Below are positions 54,591 to 64,000 of a stretch of 64,000 bases of DNA, one piece after another. Source of the DNA: Eutreptiella sp. 'Long Island Sound 2002' (lineage: Eukaryota > Euglenozoa > Euglenophyceae > Eutreptiales > Eutreptiaceae); NCBI GenBank assembly GCA_964036045.1, contig OZ038392.1, forward strand, positions 21,416,090 through 21,480,089, in the 5' to 3' direction. The notes beneath the pieces were generated by a model. The model ran no database searches. It was given only the letters and a program-made list of their open reading frames with translations, and was not told where the DNA came from. A program made the translations under genes and the position numbers. How positions within the stretch are numbered: position 1 is the stretch's first letter; every line of letters starts with the position of its first letter.

Positions 54591-54833
54591 TCTAATTGTG
54601 TTCTAACTCTGTTCTAACTGTGCTCTAACTTTTTGACCCCCCCCAAAAAAAACCACCCCTACAATGAGGGTCATGTGGGGAAAGAAAGGGGATGGGGGGT
54701 TTCTGAGGGTGCTGAATCCATTTTTTTAGGCGGTTTGCCCCAAAATTGAGGGTAGGTGGGTGTTCCAAAAATTGCGTTCTAACTAGGGGTTCTGCACCAC
54801 GCCCTAGAACGCTGCATCCCAGGAGAGCTGCAA

Positions 54834-56288
54834 AAATGGCGACAGCTTCCGCAAACTGCAGTACAGCCGGGCCCACAGCCAATGGAAGTGCCCATGGGGA
54901 AGCCTGATGCAGGTGCGAAAGGCATTGTCCGCCCCCCGTGTCACGGATGTCCATTTTCAGACGGACGAGGACAATGACATTTTTGGGGCCGCATGCAATC
55001 TGTGGCAGAAACTGCAGGTATTTTCACCCTGCACCAAAGCGTTTCCCGGCGACCGTTCACGGTTCACGGTGACCCGTTACACACGGCCTGTTTTCTGGCA
55101 CAGGTGATGTGGCACCGTGACGGCCCCACGTTCCTGACGGACAACGTGTGGGTGGGCATCTCCTTCGACGGGACAAAGCTCTGGCAGGCCTCCTTCGTGC
55201 ATTTTGCCGTTGGAGACCTGGGGAGTCATATGCCCTTGGGCTCTTGGATCTTGGTCTGCGGATCCGAGAAGAAGGCCATCATTACCCAATTGGCCGAGGT
55301 CTATGACCTCAACGCGGACCTCATCGAGGTGGCGCAGCAGCAAATCCCCGATAAAGGGGGCTACCTGCGTAAGGTGATTTCTTTTTTTATAGAAGACACC
55401 AAGGCGCAGGTCATTTCGGGGGGTTGCTCCTTTTTTTTTTTTTTTTTTTTTGTAAAACAAGTCCAAACTCACTGCTCGAGAGTCCTCAGGAGGCCAGCCC
55501 ATCATACAACGTAACACCCACATCCCAGGTCACGGTCAGTGGGTGGGGCAGTAGGGAGGAGAAAGGAGCCGTGGTGCAGAATGGTTGCTCCTCGTTCACA
55601 GCCAAAAACCCCGCAGCCACTGTTTGTTGGCTGTGTGGGAAGAATCGGGCAACCATTCTGCACGAATTTGGTTGCGGGATGGGGGTGATTGTCGAGGAGT
55701 GGCTCTGGGCAGGGATGATATGCCCGATCGTGCGCCCCCCCCCCGGCGGCCCCCCGATTATGGGCTGCATGGCGTGCACCGGCAAGTGCACAATGGGCTT
55801 TCAGCCCTCGTGAACAGCCTCCACACGTTGCATCGGTGGAAGAGGGGAAAGGCCGTGAGGTGGGTGCAATGGTTCTTGGATCCCATTCGGATCCAGGCAC
55901 GGACCGCCACCGGTGTGGCGTCGGAAGAGGAGAGGAAGGATAAGAAGAAGGTGCCCCTGAAAATCGAGCAGACGGCGGCTGCAGAGTGGGTGAAGAGAGA
56001 GGGATGGGACACCATGTGTGACCATCTGGAGGGGGAGCGCCTCCTGCAGCATGTCGTTGACATGGGGGGGGTCCAGGTGTCCTGGACGGACGACTTCCGG
56101 CAATGGGGAAAATCCCTGTTGGCAACAAGCGATGTCGTCTGGAAATCCGGACCGTTGCAGTTGCCCGACTCCACAATGTATACTACATCGGGAGGCACAT
56201 CTCTTGCACATTGTTTTACACATTCTTTTGCACATTCCTAAAAAAAAGATGGAACAATGCTTTCTTCGTGCCAAGTGTGCAAGGGCAG
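54834..56288 (+). pseudogene. Transposase of C, 3' part
   Basis: Continues after B (ESCKNGDSFRKLQYS). A small intron 55018-55103 (donor CTGCAG|GTATTT, acceptor TTCTGGCACAG) joins NLWQKLQ to VMWHRDG. Motifs are ISFDGTKLWQAS, FIEDTKAQVISGG, then (after the SINE-like insertion) TVCWLCGKNRA and DYGLHGVHRQV. A C run near 55735 and a change near 56.1 kb shift the frame. The helix with FLKKRWNNAFF matches X, but the Glu motif is gone: after a donor-like GCAG|GTGAGG (56288) only palindromes remain. So C cannot encode a full enzyme. Confidence 0.75.
55432..55582 (-). mobile_element. SINE-like retroposed insertion with 10-bp duplication
   Basis: A T21 run (55431-55451) opens a 151-bp insert that is an A-tailed sequence on the minus strand. 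GGTTGCTCCT flanks both sides (55422-55431 and 55583-55592). Removing it joins KAQVISGGC to SSFTAKNPAATVCW in frame, matching KAQVLMAGCQNWKAESPGA of X. I see no clear tRNA-type promoter box, so SINE or processed RNA both remain possible. Confidence 0.82.
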
Positions 56289-56353
56289 GTGAGGGACGGA
56301 ATTTCCAGTGACAACAATAGTGTGCAAGTCGATGGTTGGATCGGTGGGGGGAC

Positions 56354-56425
56354 ATTTGGCGCGCGCCAACTTGACAGTTGGCGCACGCCAAGTCCGGACT
56401 TGGCGCACCAACTTGTGAATTTGCG
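56354..56425. repeat. C-family palindromes near the right end of C
   Basis: TTGGCGCGCGCCAACTTGAC, GTTGGCGCACGCCAAG and a decayed third unit. Confidence 0.88.
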
Positions 56426-56655
56426 CGAGCCCAGGCCCGGGAAGCCAACTTTGGCACTTTTTTACCGTGTAGGAGTGTTTTCAGCACGAGAGGGGCGTGA
56501 AACCCGGGGTTTTTCAGGGTAAAAAGTTTCCATTTACACCAAAAAGGAGGGAAAAATCCCTAGGTAGCCAGTGTAACAACATAATAGACACCCGCCATGA
56601 TTTGGCTGCATTCCGAAGCAAGTTGGCGAATGTCTCTTGGCTTCGTAGTTACATC

Positions 56656-58100
56656 GTTCAAGGTGTGTGACCAGTTCGATGCCCAACGTGTTGCATAGTC
56701 CATTGAGTTGCGGGAAAAGCGAAAAGCAGCACGAGAGGGCAACGTTGAAGAAGTGAACGGCATTCTGAGAGCGCGAGGACTGGACGTCACGAATATGGGC
56801 CACAACAAATTCCGTGAACGGAAAGACTCATCGTCCCCTTCGCCCTCGTCGTCTCGGAGTTCACCAGTTCGGAGTGAACCAGCCAACGCGCCCATCACCT
56901 CAGACGGATACCCAGCGCTCCCCACCGGCTGCAGGCTCACAGCGCCCACCTGCCCCTGAGCGAGAGGGGGGTAAAGATTCTGATACCCAGCTCCTGATCA
57001 CCCTCATGAAGGCACTGCAACAATGCCTGAGCGATGACAAGGACAAAAACCTCAAGGGCGACGAGAAGCAGAGCCCAGCCCAGAGCTCCAAGAAGAGCCC
57101 GACCCAGGAGGACAAGGAAGCGGACCGACGAAGTATGCCCCCTCCTGCCCCCGTGCCAAAACCCAAAGCTGCCTCCAGCTCCACAGCGTCGGGCCACTCG
57201 GGTCCAGAGAACCTCATGAATGTGACCCCATCGGACCCCAAGAAGCGTACCCGCGACAGTAGAACACCCACACCCGCTCCTCTCCTGGCGACGCCCTCAC
57301 CGGCCCCCAAACGCCAAAATGTGGATGAAGACTCTGACGATGAGATCCTTCGACAGCCGGTGTTCGACGTTGACGGTGACGATGTAGCGCGGAACAAGGC
57401 GGCCCAGCAGGCGAAAAGGAACTCCACGGGCAGTGGGTCGAGGGCAGACCCGCTGGACCTGTTCGAGTTCCTGAACCAAGCGGAGAAAAATTCGACGTCG
57501 AAAGCTGATTCCCCGCGTACACCCCAGGCCAGCTCCTCTTCCTCGAAGTCCGCCCCGCCCAGTTCTTCAGGGAGCTCGAAGACGGAGGACAAAGGAAAAG
57601 GCCGCGCCTCTGACCCGCCCCCGCCCTCAGATACTGCGGAACTGGAGTTGTTGAAGAAGCGCCTCGCTGAGGCAGAGTCGTCCATCGAATCCGTGAATAA
57701 GAACGTGCAGAATTTGCTCTCCATGTCAACGAAACGAGGGAAGTCGACTTGGCACGACCGCGGCACCCTGGACACCAGAGCGCGCCAAGCCCTGACAGGC
57801 TGCATCCGCTCTGCCAAAACTGGTGACAATCTCTATGTCATCTCCCTTGGCTCTGATGACCTGTACTGCTACCAAAAGTGCATGGTCTTGGAGTACTCCG
57901 CGGGTAAAGTCGACTGTGCAGCAAATGGAACCGATGATGAAGACGGAGATCTGATTCAGGCCGAGAAACCATGGTGCTTCCGCGAAGAGTCGAAGGCCCA
58001 GAAGGCGATCACTGACCTGAACGATGTCCTGAAGACCCAGGATGAGGCTCTGGGGGATAACGAGTTATCCTTCAGCGCGTGCAAGGACGGGGGCCCCTGA
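56656..58100 (+). CDS. Penelope-like ORF1, 3' part
   Basis: Resumes at the second zinc knuckle. TAG at 56696-56698 lies in the open frame between DAQRVA and SIELREKRKAAREG (possible Gln). After a frame change near 56.9 kb comes a long Ser/Pro/Lys-rich disordered segment (ITLMKALQQCLSDDKDK, then PKKRTRDSRTP), a helix (LELLKKRLAEAESSIESV) and a folded-looking C terminus (ALTGCIRSAKTGDNLYVISL, then YCYQKCMVLEYS). Stop TGA 58100. ORF2 starts 59 bases earlier in the +1 frame, so translation may couple or shift frame there. Confidence 0.68.
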
Positions 58101-61100
58101 CCCTGCGGGACCCATGGGACCGAGCGCACAGCGACCGCATGCCGGATTGGACGGGCACCCAGACCAACCAGCCCTAATGGATTGGGCTCTAAGTCTGGCA
58201 TCAGCCTGTACCTGCCTCCTGGAGGCCTTCCCTGGTGGCCCCACCTCGGCAAAACCAAGGAAAATCCTGACCCAGCTACGCGAGATGCTGCTCCGCGCGC
58301 CCCTCCAGGAAACCCCAAAGCCCGCCCCAGTACCCCATGGCTTGCATGGGCTACGTGAGGCCTGGCGCCGGCTGAAGATGACCCGGGACACCCTGCGCCA
58401 TCACATGGAAGCCCTCCTGGCCCATGAGGAGGCCACGAAGTTGAATGGACCCTACTACCTCCTACACCCCGTCTCCCCTGCCTTCAACATACATGCCCCT
58501 CTCCCACCACCACCAGCCCCGCCCCATACCCAGCACCTCCCTTTTGTTGCATTCTGCTCTGATTTCCTGCGGACCGCCCCAGACTTGGGACCAGCCTTTG
58601 CCAGGTGGATGACTAGGGGATCCCTCGCCACCTGGGCCACGGTTGATTGGACACTTCTGATGACGTTCGCCACGGGTACACTGCAGGATCTTCGCGCCTG
58701 GCAATCGGATATTGATCAGGGGAAAGGGAGCGTGCGCATAACCAATGCATGGGCAAACACCTTACACACACACTTAAATGTAATCTGGGACTGGTGCCCC
58801 AGCCTGTGTCCGACACTGTCCCCCTTCGTCCCCTTTACCCAGTCCTACGCCACACCCGAGCTGAAAAATGCCGCAGGCATATGTCTGCCCGAGTTCACCT
58901 GGGTGGACAGTGCATGTACCTGGGATCTCTCCACTGCCCCCATAGAACACTTCCTGCACGAGATGTGGGACTCTGACCGCGACTTCACGGCTGTGGCCGT
59001 ACTGCCTGCGGATATGTCCCCTGCGGAGTTCGCCCCACATGCGAGTGACACTCGGCAGTTTTTCACACACCCCATGACCATGCCTTTTCCCATGTCCCGG
59101 ATTGGTGAAACACCTGTGAACCCCCACGACCTGCCACTGGTCAGGATCTGGGCCTGTGGCAGAGGTACCTTCACGCCTCAGTGGATGCCTCTGCTCAATG
59201 CGCTCACGCCCCTTACAGGGCCGACTAAGGCCTGGCAAGTACCACAGTCTTCCCCAGAGCACAGACCACCACTCCAACACTCCATGACTAACGGTCTGCA
59301 GTCCCTGCCCGACCTCCATGATGTGTTTGACGAGATGTGGTCAAATGAAGTAGAAACACGCCGAACAGCAATGGCCCCCAGATGGGTACAACGCTCGCGA
59401 CGCATCGTGTGCAGAAAAAATTGGGGAGATGTACTGGAATCGTGGGACCGGGTAAATGCATGTCTACACACATCCAAACACAAACACATAAAAAAGATAC
59501 ACTCCATGCGCTTGTGCCACACCTCAGTTTTCGAGGAGGGATGCTTCATCTACGCCCTATGGTGTGTTGCGGATGGCCGCATATACATAGGGCAGACCGG
59601 TGGGCGGGAGCCCCTGGGGAGAGAGGCAAGGAGCACCTGAGGGCGGGTGGTGATTTCTTGCGCTTTTGGGAGTCCCACTCCCTGGGCTTGCCTACGGACG
59701 TGTATCGCTGGATTGCTCAGAGGGGGCTGGAAAATTTCGTTCTGACCCCCCTTGAGCATACCTGCCCACAGTGGGTGGACCAGCGTGAACAGTGGTGGAT
59801 GCGGCGTTGGGGAGTGGGAGGCTTGATGAACAGGGCGGTACCACCACTGTCCACCGAGAAGTGGTCCTTCCTCTTGAAACGGAAAGTGTGGAAGCAAGAG
59901 TTGCGGAGTTTGGGTGGTAACTTAGTGACACGTGCAACCGCCATTGTTGCTCAGGGATGCCCACTGCACCCAAACCAGTTAGCCCCACCACTGATGCTCA
60001 GCCTGTTGAGTTCCACGGATGGACTGATACCGCCCGGGGACCACAGGATCCTGTACGATAAGATCAACCAGTGTTTTTTTGCGCCACTATAGAGTAGGTT
60101 TTCCCTATAGGCTCACGCTTAAGTTGCCGCTGCTCAGCAAGGGCCAGAAGTCCGATCTCAAACGCGAACTGTCCGGGATCATCAGTGCTTGCGATTTCTG
60201 GCCAACACACTTGCAATGCTATATAAAGGACCGTCTGAAAATTGTTGCCTGCCGTACGTGTAGGGTCAGTGATGTGTTGCGAACAGTGGCGTATACCAAG
60301 TATCCCACAGATTTCTTGACACTGCAGGAGGGCGATACCTGTCCTTGCCACCGTCTTCGGGGCGTCGACGGCGTCGCTTTTGTGCAGGGTCATGCGATTT
60401 TTCGTGACCCTGAAATCCTGAGTGCATGTGCCCCAGGGGTTGATACTAGTGTCTACAGGCGACGATATGCGCGCGTCATCCAGGACAGCCTGAATTCTCT
60501 TTCTGCTGCTTGGCCAGACCACCGCCACGATTTAACACAGCGTGTCCTCTCCCCCATTGTGAATGCGTGTTCTGAGGCGTACAAAGCGTTAAAGCACTCG
60601 ACCTCTAAGTCAGTGTTTGCCCCCCATCTGCGTGCACAGCACAACAAACTGCCCCCTTGGCTTGTCATGGAAGTTTTTGATAAAGGGGTGGAGGTCCCCA
60701 GCTTTGCCTGCATTCACCTGTGGAAAGCCAAGCAATCCCAAACATTCCTGGGAACCCAGCGTTTCCAAGAAGTCCTGAGGCTGCAATCCCGTGAAGATGC
60801 ATGTTTTTGGCTCTATTGGCGGTTGGTGGATAGCTTCTCCCTGACCACTAAGGGCCAATACTCGCGTTTTTCGTGACTGCGAGAGAGGTCACCGCTCCCA
60901 CACTCAGAAGCACTGCATTTAAGGGATTCCACCAACACCCACCCTCCAACGCGGTTAGTCGGTTGACGTCCGAGCTCATCTCTGTGGCGGAGCAGAAATT
61001 GCTAAAGGCTTCACCGACAATTATACCGGGCCCGGTACTGTCCACGCACGCACACTCACTCCTCACGAAACGGGAGATGAAAGATGGCACGCGTGACAAC

Positions 61101-62525
61101 GCTGAGGGCAGGGCACCAGAGGGTGGACGAGGCAGGGGCAGGGCCCGCGACGCATCCCGCCCACGAGCCAGACAACTCACTCCGCGGGAACGCCGACGTG
61201 CAACGGCGCGGGAGCCCAGGGACCTGTCCACCCCAGCCTCGAGGAAACCCCAGTCTGCCACCAGTGCGCTCTGGGTGTTGCAGCAGTGCTCTAACCTCAG
61301 GGTGCGGGAAGAGGAGCGGCCTGACGCCGCATGCCCTGCTATTGGCCTCCGCAATGATTCGGCATGCGCTGGCGTGCCGGATGCCCTGCTCCTGTTGAAG
61401 CATAAAATGCAAGAGCATGCCAGCCCCCCTGTTGTCAAAGCCAGAGAGGTGATGCGCCAGGCACGCCATCCGTTCGGCCACTATGCTAAACTTTTCAGTC
61501 GCTGTTTGACTGTGCTGTGGAAGCGAGCGGCGGAACTACCCGACTCAACAGAATTCGTTTCTATGCGTGAGTTGCGTAAAGTTATACTAAAATGGGAAGC
61601 TGAAGACAGTGGGCCTGGTGTGGCGTGGGGTGAACTGGATGTGGAGGAAATGTTTCCGAACATCCAACGCTCAGAGGTGGCGCAGGCAGTACAGGCGTTT
61701 TTCACTGAGGTAACCCGCGGCGCCCGCATACCAACGCATGAGGCCTTTTTCAAGATCCATAAAGGTGGCGTCAAGAGGATGGATGGCATTGCGCGAAAGA
61801 CTAGAGATAATGCATTCCAGTTTGTGCCCCTGGGTGATCTGTTGAATTTCCTGTGGTTTGAACTATGGTCAAACGACCAGTTTGTACATTTCTCTTCTGT
61901 GTTCCGCCAACGCACTGGCGTGGCGATCGGTGGCTGCACGTCAGCCCAAACAGCCTCACTGTCCGTCATGTACCGTGAAAAGGCCCTGGATCGCTCAAAA
62001 ATTCCCCCGACAGCACGATACAGAGATAACATCCTTGTTCGTCTGCGGGCAGATGCATCAGGTGTGGCCCCACAGGACGCGCTGGAGCGCACCCAGAGAG
62101 CCTATGCAGCAGCCACAGGTCTGACCTTTACGGTTGAAAACTGCTCCAGCAGAATTCAGTTTCTGGATGTAGAACTGGGATGGGAACCATCAGGGACACC
62201 AACGTTAAATGTCAAGCAGCCGTGCTTTTCTGAAACTCCAGGACAGCCCAACCCACCAGCCCACAAACGTCTACTTGATGCACACAGCCCCACCGCCTCC
62301 ACCATGCTGCAATCGTATATCCCTGCCTGCATGAAACACTGCGCACACAATGCCATTCCGGTTTCACAGTATCCAGAGAATGTATCACGTGTAGCCACCC
62401 TGTGTTTAGCAAAATTGTACCCCCCATCCTGGTGGCGACCAATGGTGCTGCGACACGCGGACCGCATCGGGAAACTGAAAGAAGCGGTCCAAGGGCTGGC
62501 GAGCAGGTGCAATTCTGGTGTTTAA
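58042..62525 (+). pseudogene. Penelope-like ORF2: GIY-YIG endonuclease then reverse transcriptase
   Basis: ATG 58042. About 430 residues of unknown N-terminal sequence lead to the GIY-YIG nuclease: FIYALWCVADGRIYIGQTGG, then, after a frame change near 59.61 kb, ERGKEHLRAGG, REQWWMRRW (Glu) and GGLMNRAVPP (Asn). A further change in a T run at 60.08 kb precedes a Cys-containing linker, and another at 60.87 kb precedes the RT: EQKLLKASPTIIPGP, motif A GELDVEEMFPNI, motif B GVAIGGCTSAQTAS, motif C RYRDNILVRL (second Asp of the usual YxDD is Asn) and QFLDVELGWEP. The thumb is near YPPSWWRPMVLRH. The TAA end at 62523 may not be the true stop. Three frame changes make it inactive as read. Confidence 0.8.
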
Positions 62526-62853
62526 CCGCTGTAAATATGTGCCTGATATGTCCCTTGCACATACGTATAAGCTGTTGCATGTCCCATTACACCCACGGAT
62601 GATGAGTAAACGTGTCAACCAAGAGGAAGGACGAACAACAACAGGCAAGATCAGTGGTAAACAATTCCTTTACAGAGTGCCCAGACCCCGAACACTGATG
62701 GTCTGTGCAGAGTGCAATTTGTGCCCTGCGCGTTCATTGGAGCTTGCACACTGGATGTCACTCCCGTTGTCTGCAGAAAGGCCTGTGCCTTGTGGCCTGA
62801 TTTCTTTGCTTTGCATTTGCTTTGTTCGTGAGTTCGGAGTGACTTTGGAGTAA
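62518..62853 (+). pseudogene. Possible C-terminal remnant of Penelope-like ORF2
   Basis: In the frame +1 to the RT, NRCKYVPDMSLAHTYKLLHV continues with a Cys-rich end (MVCAECNLCPARSLELAHWM) up to the 65-bp repeat. This could be the last part of ORF2 after one more indel. No motif confirms it. Confidence 0.4.
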
Positions 62854-62915
62854 GGAAGCTGGGACCGACACCAGCCGAAGCAGACGACGGAAAAAAGGAA
62901 TAAAACTTTTGAGAT
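62851..62915 (+). repeat. 65-bp direct repeat, right copy
   Basis: Identical to 42587-42651; marks the right end of the Penelope-like element. Confidence 0.9.
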
Positions 62916-64000
62916 TATAACCTTACACTCTCTCGGTAAAAGTACACTTGAGCGCATTTGACATATAAAAGTACTGTACATGTATATGAATATGTCACAT
63001 GCTATGAAATAGGTCACGTACAACAGCAATGTTATCCTTATACTACCTGGTTTCACCGGATCCCGTGAAACATACATAGGTACATTCAGGATCACACTGT
63101 ACAATACGAATATGGGGATACAATACACGGAACCTGATTATTTTACCGGTTATCCGCTTTTTGCCCGGATCCGGTGAAACAATGTTTGTTACCATAGTGT
63201 TGACAAATGTGCTTTTTGAGAAAATGATAGAAGGCAAAAACTGGAAAACTCTTTTCAAATGTCGAGATCACCCAAATAGTCCTCTTTTGAGCAGAAAAAA
63301 AAACGGGGAAAACTTTCCGGTAAAACATCCGGTCAAACAAAAATTCAACCTCCTTGTGTGGGTTTGGTGGTCTCTGGGACTGCCTGGTACGCATTGACTA
63401 CCCCAAGTGTAATGCAGTCATCTCCGGGATCTTCCAAAAAGGATGCTCTCTTGTGGGGTGGGATTCTTTGGGTGCAACACTTGGTAGGGGTACCATTTGC
63501 CAATGGACCCATCAAGACTACAGAACTCTGATGCACTCTCCCTCCAAAGCAAGTATTCCTTCGGTATCACATTAATTTGGCATTGAACTGGTGGTTACCC
63601 CGACACCCAGTTTTTGCTGCTGCTTAGTCGCAGTTCTGACCATCTGACAATCTGAAAATCTTCGATTTGTAGTCAAGCAGTTTGGAGCATCGTGCAATTC
63701 AGAAACGATGTGTGCGGTCCTTCACATCGTTTCCAAATGCCATGGTGTCCCTGTGACTGATGGTCCCCCTTGTGTCATATGGCACAAGCGTCGGCTTTTA
63801 CAGCCTGGACCCTCTGCGGGACAGGATTTCTTTGGTGCCTGGGCATAGCTGGGACTAGGCTGCCATGGACAGCGGTTTTATCCAGTGTGGTAGAAGACTG
63901 CATTTGGGATTCTTCAAGGCTGGGTACTGTTGTGCAAGGGCGAGCTGTGTTCATTGGTCTGCCCTTGTGCTCAACTGTAATGCTTTTTGTGCAGACCAAA
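62916..64000. other. Background DNA, no gene seen
   Basis: AT-richer, with short non-protein-like frames. Two copies of the CCGGATCCGG palindrome lie at 63051-63070 (one mismatch) and 63161-63180. Nothing else is recognised to the window end. Confidence 0.5.

Larger units (their letters stand above)
47970..54831 (+). mobile_element. DNA transposon B, three-gene element
   Basis: Left end TGGGATGCAGCGTTCTAGGG (47970 on), inverse at the right end (to 54831). The repeat extends about 34 bp with two mismatches. GG flanks both sides, and excision restores the frame of the C transposase. It is the fuller sister of A: dioxygenase-like exon with an intact catalytic motif, a coiled-coil exon with a second oxygenase-like domain, and a transposase. 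6862 bp. Confidence 0.93.
43109..56653 (+). mobile_element. DNA transposon C (holds B)
   Basis: Ends TGTAACTACGAAGCCAA (43109-43125) and its exact inverse (56637-56653), flanked by TC on both sides. Excision with one TC restores the zinc-knuckle frame of the Penelope-like ORF1. It carries the order dioxygenase-like, coiled coil, transposase on plus, with TTGGCGCGCGCCAA palindromes in all introns. Without B it is about 6.7 kb. Confidence 0.92.
42587..62915 (+). mobile_element. Penelope-like element with N-terminal GIY-YIG (split by C)
   Basis: A perfect 65-bp direct repeat (42587-42651 and 62851-62915, starting TAAGGAAGCTGGGACCGACA) bounds it. Without C (43109-56653) it is about 6.8 kb. ORF1 has zinc knuckles and a disordered coiled-coil protein. 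ORF2 has a GIY-YIG nuclease before the RT, the reverse of canonical Penelope order. This permuted layout is known for Chlamys/Naiad-type elements in the green lineage and protists. Several frame changes show decay or sequence errors. Confidence 0.82.

Noticed and set aside
15752-56653. Integrated giant-virus or polinton-like DNA
   Set aside because: No capsid, packaging ATPase, protease or DNA polymerase gene. The genes are transposase plus accessory proteins with introns and element ends.

Overview
This is eukaryotic nuclear DNA made almost entirely of mobile elements. I see no host housekeeping gene, rRNA or tRNA. Spliceosomal introns (GT...AG with pyrimidine-rich acceptors), a Ty3/gypsy retrotransposon, a Penelope-like element whose GIY-YIG nuclease precedes the reverse transcriptase (a layout known from green algae and some protists), GC-rich coding and G/C homopolymers fit a green alga or another protist. 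About a dozen in-frame TAG/TAA codons in otherwise continuous coding frames, several opposite CAG in a sister copy, suggest that UAG and UAA are read as glutamine and UGA is the stop. In algae this code is known from some Ulvophyceae. No species is assigned.

Layout. 1-3233: 3' part of DNA transposon X', inserted into the gypsy element (3234-7818). The gypsy element lies in D' (7819-10103), a decayed DNA transposon that also holds a 233-bp MITE. 10104-15751: background DNA with a decayed Penelope-type RT (11743-13536). 15752-38735: DNA transposon D (genes on minus), with A (17164-34290) inserted in one of its introns. A's transposase gene holds Y (21729-33195), and Y holds a nearly intact X (23551-30535), so four elements are nested. 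38736-42586: AT-richer background and a minisatellite. 42587-62915: a Penelope-like element bounded by a 65-bp direct repeat. Its zinc-knuckle ORF is split by C (43109-56653), whose transposase gene is split by B (47970-54831) and also carries a SINE-like insertion. 62916-64000: no gene.

A, B, C and X share a plan: (i) a protein with a 2OG-Fe(II) dioxygenase-like fold, (ii) a coiled-coil protein joined to it by a phase-0 intron after a Cys-x-Cys motif, and (iii) a large DDE-type transposase-like protein on a separate exon. D has a related transposase followed by polyQ/zinc, coiled-coil and acidic exons, with no oxygenase seen. Terminal inverted repeats differ between families, but junctions that can be checked show a 2-bp target duplication. 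Each family fills its introns and ends with its own short CpG-rich palindrome: AATTCGTACGAATT in X/Y, GTTATCGCGCGATAAC in A/B, TTGGCGCGCGCCAA in C, TAGCGCGCGCTA in D. Transposase, dioxygenase and family-specific palindromes together are the best candidate here for an undescribed system. I do not recognise the transposase superfamily.
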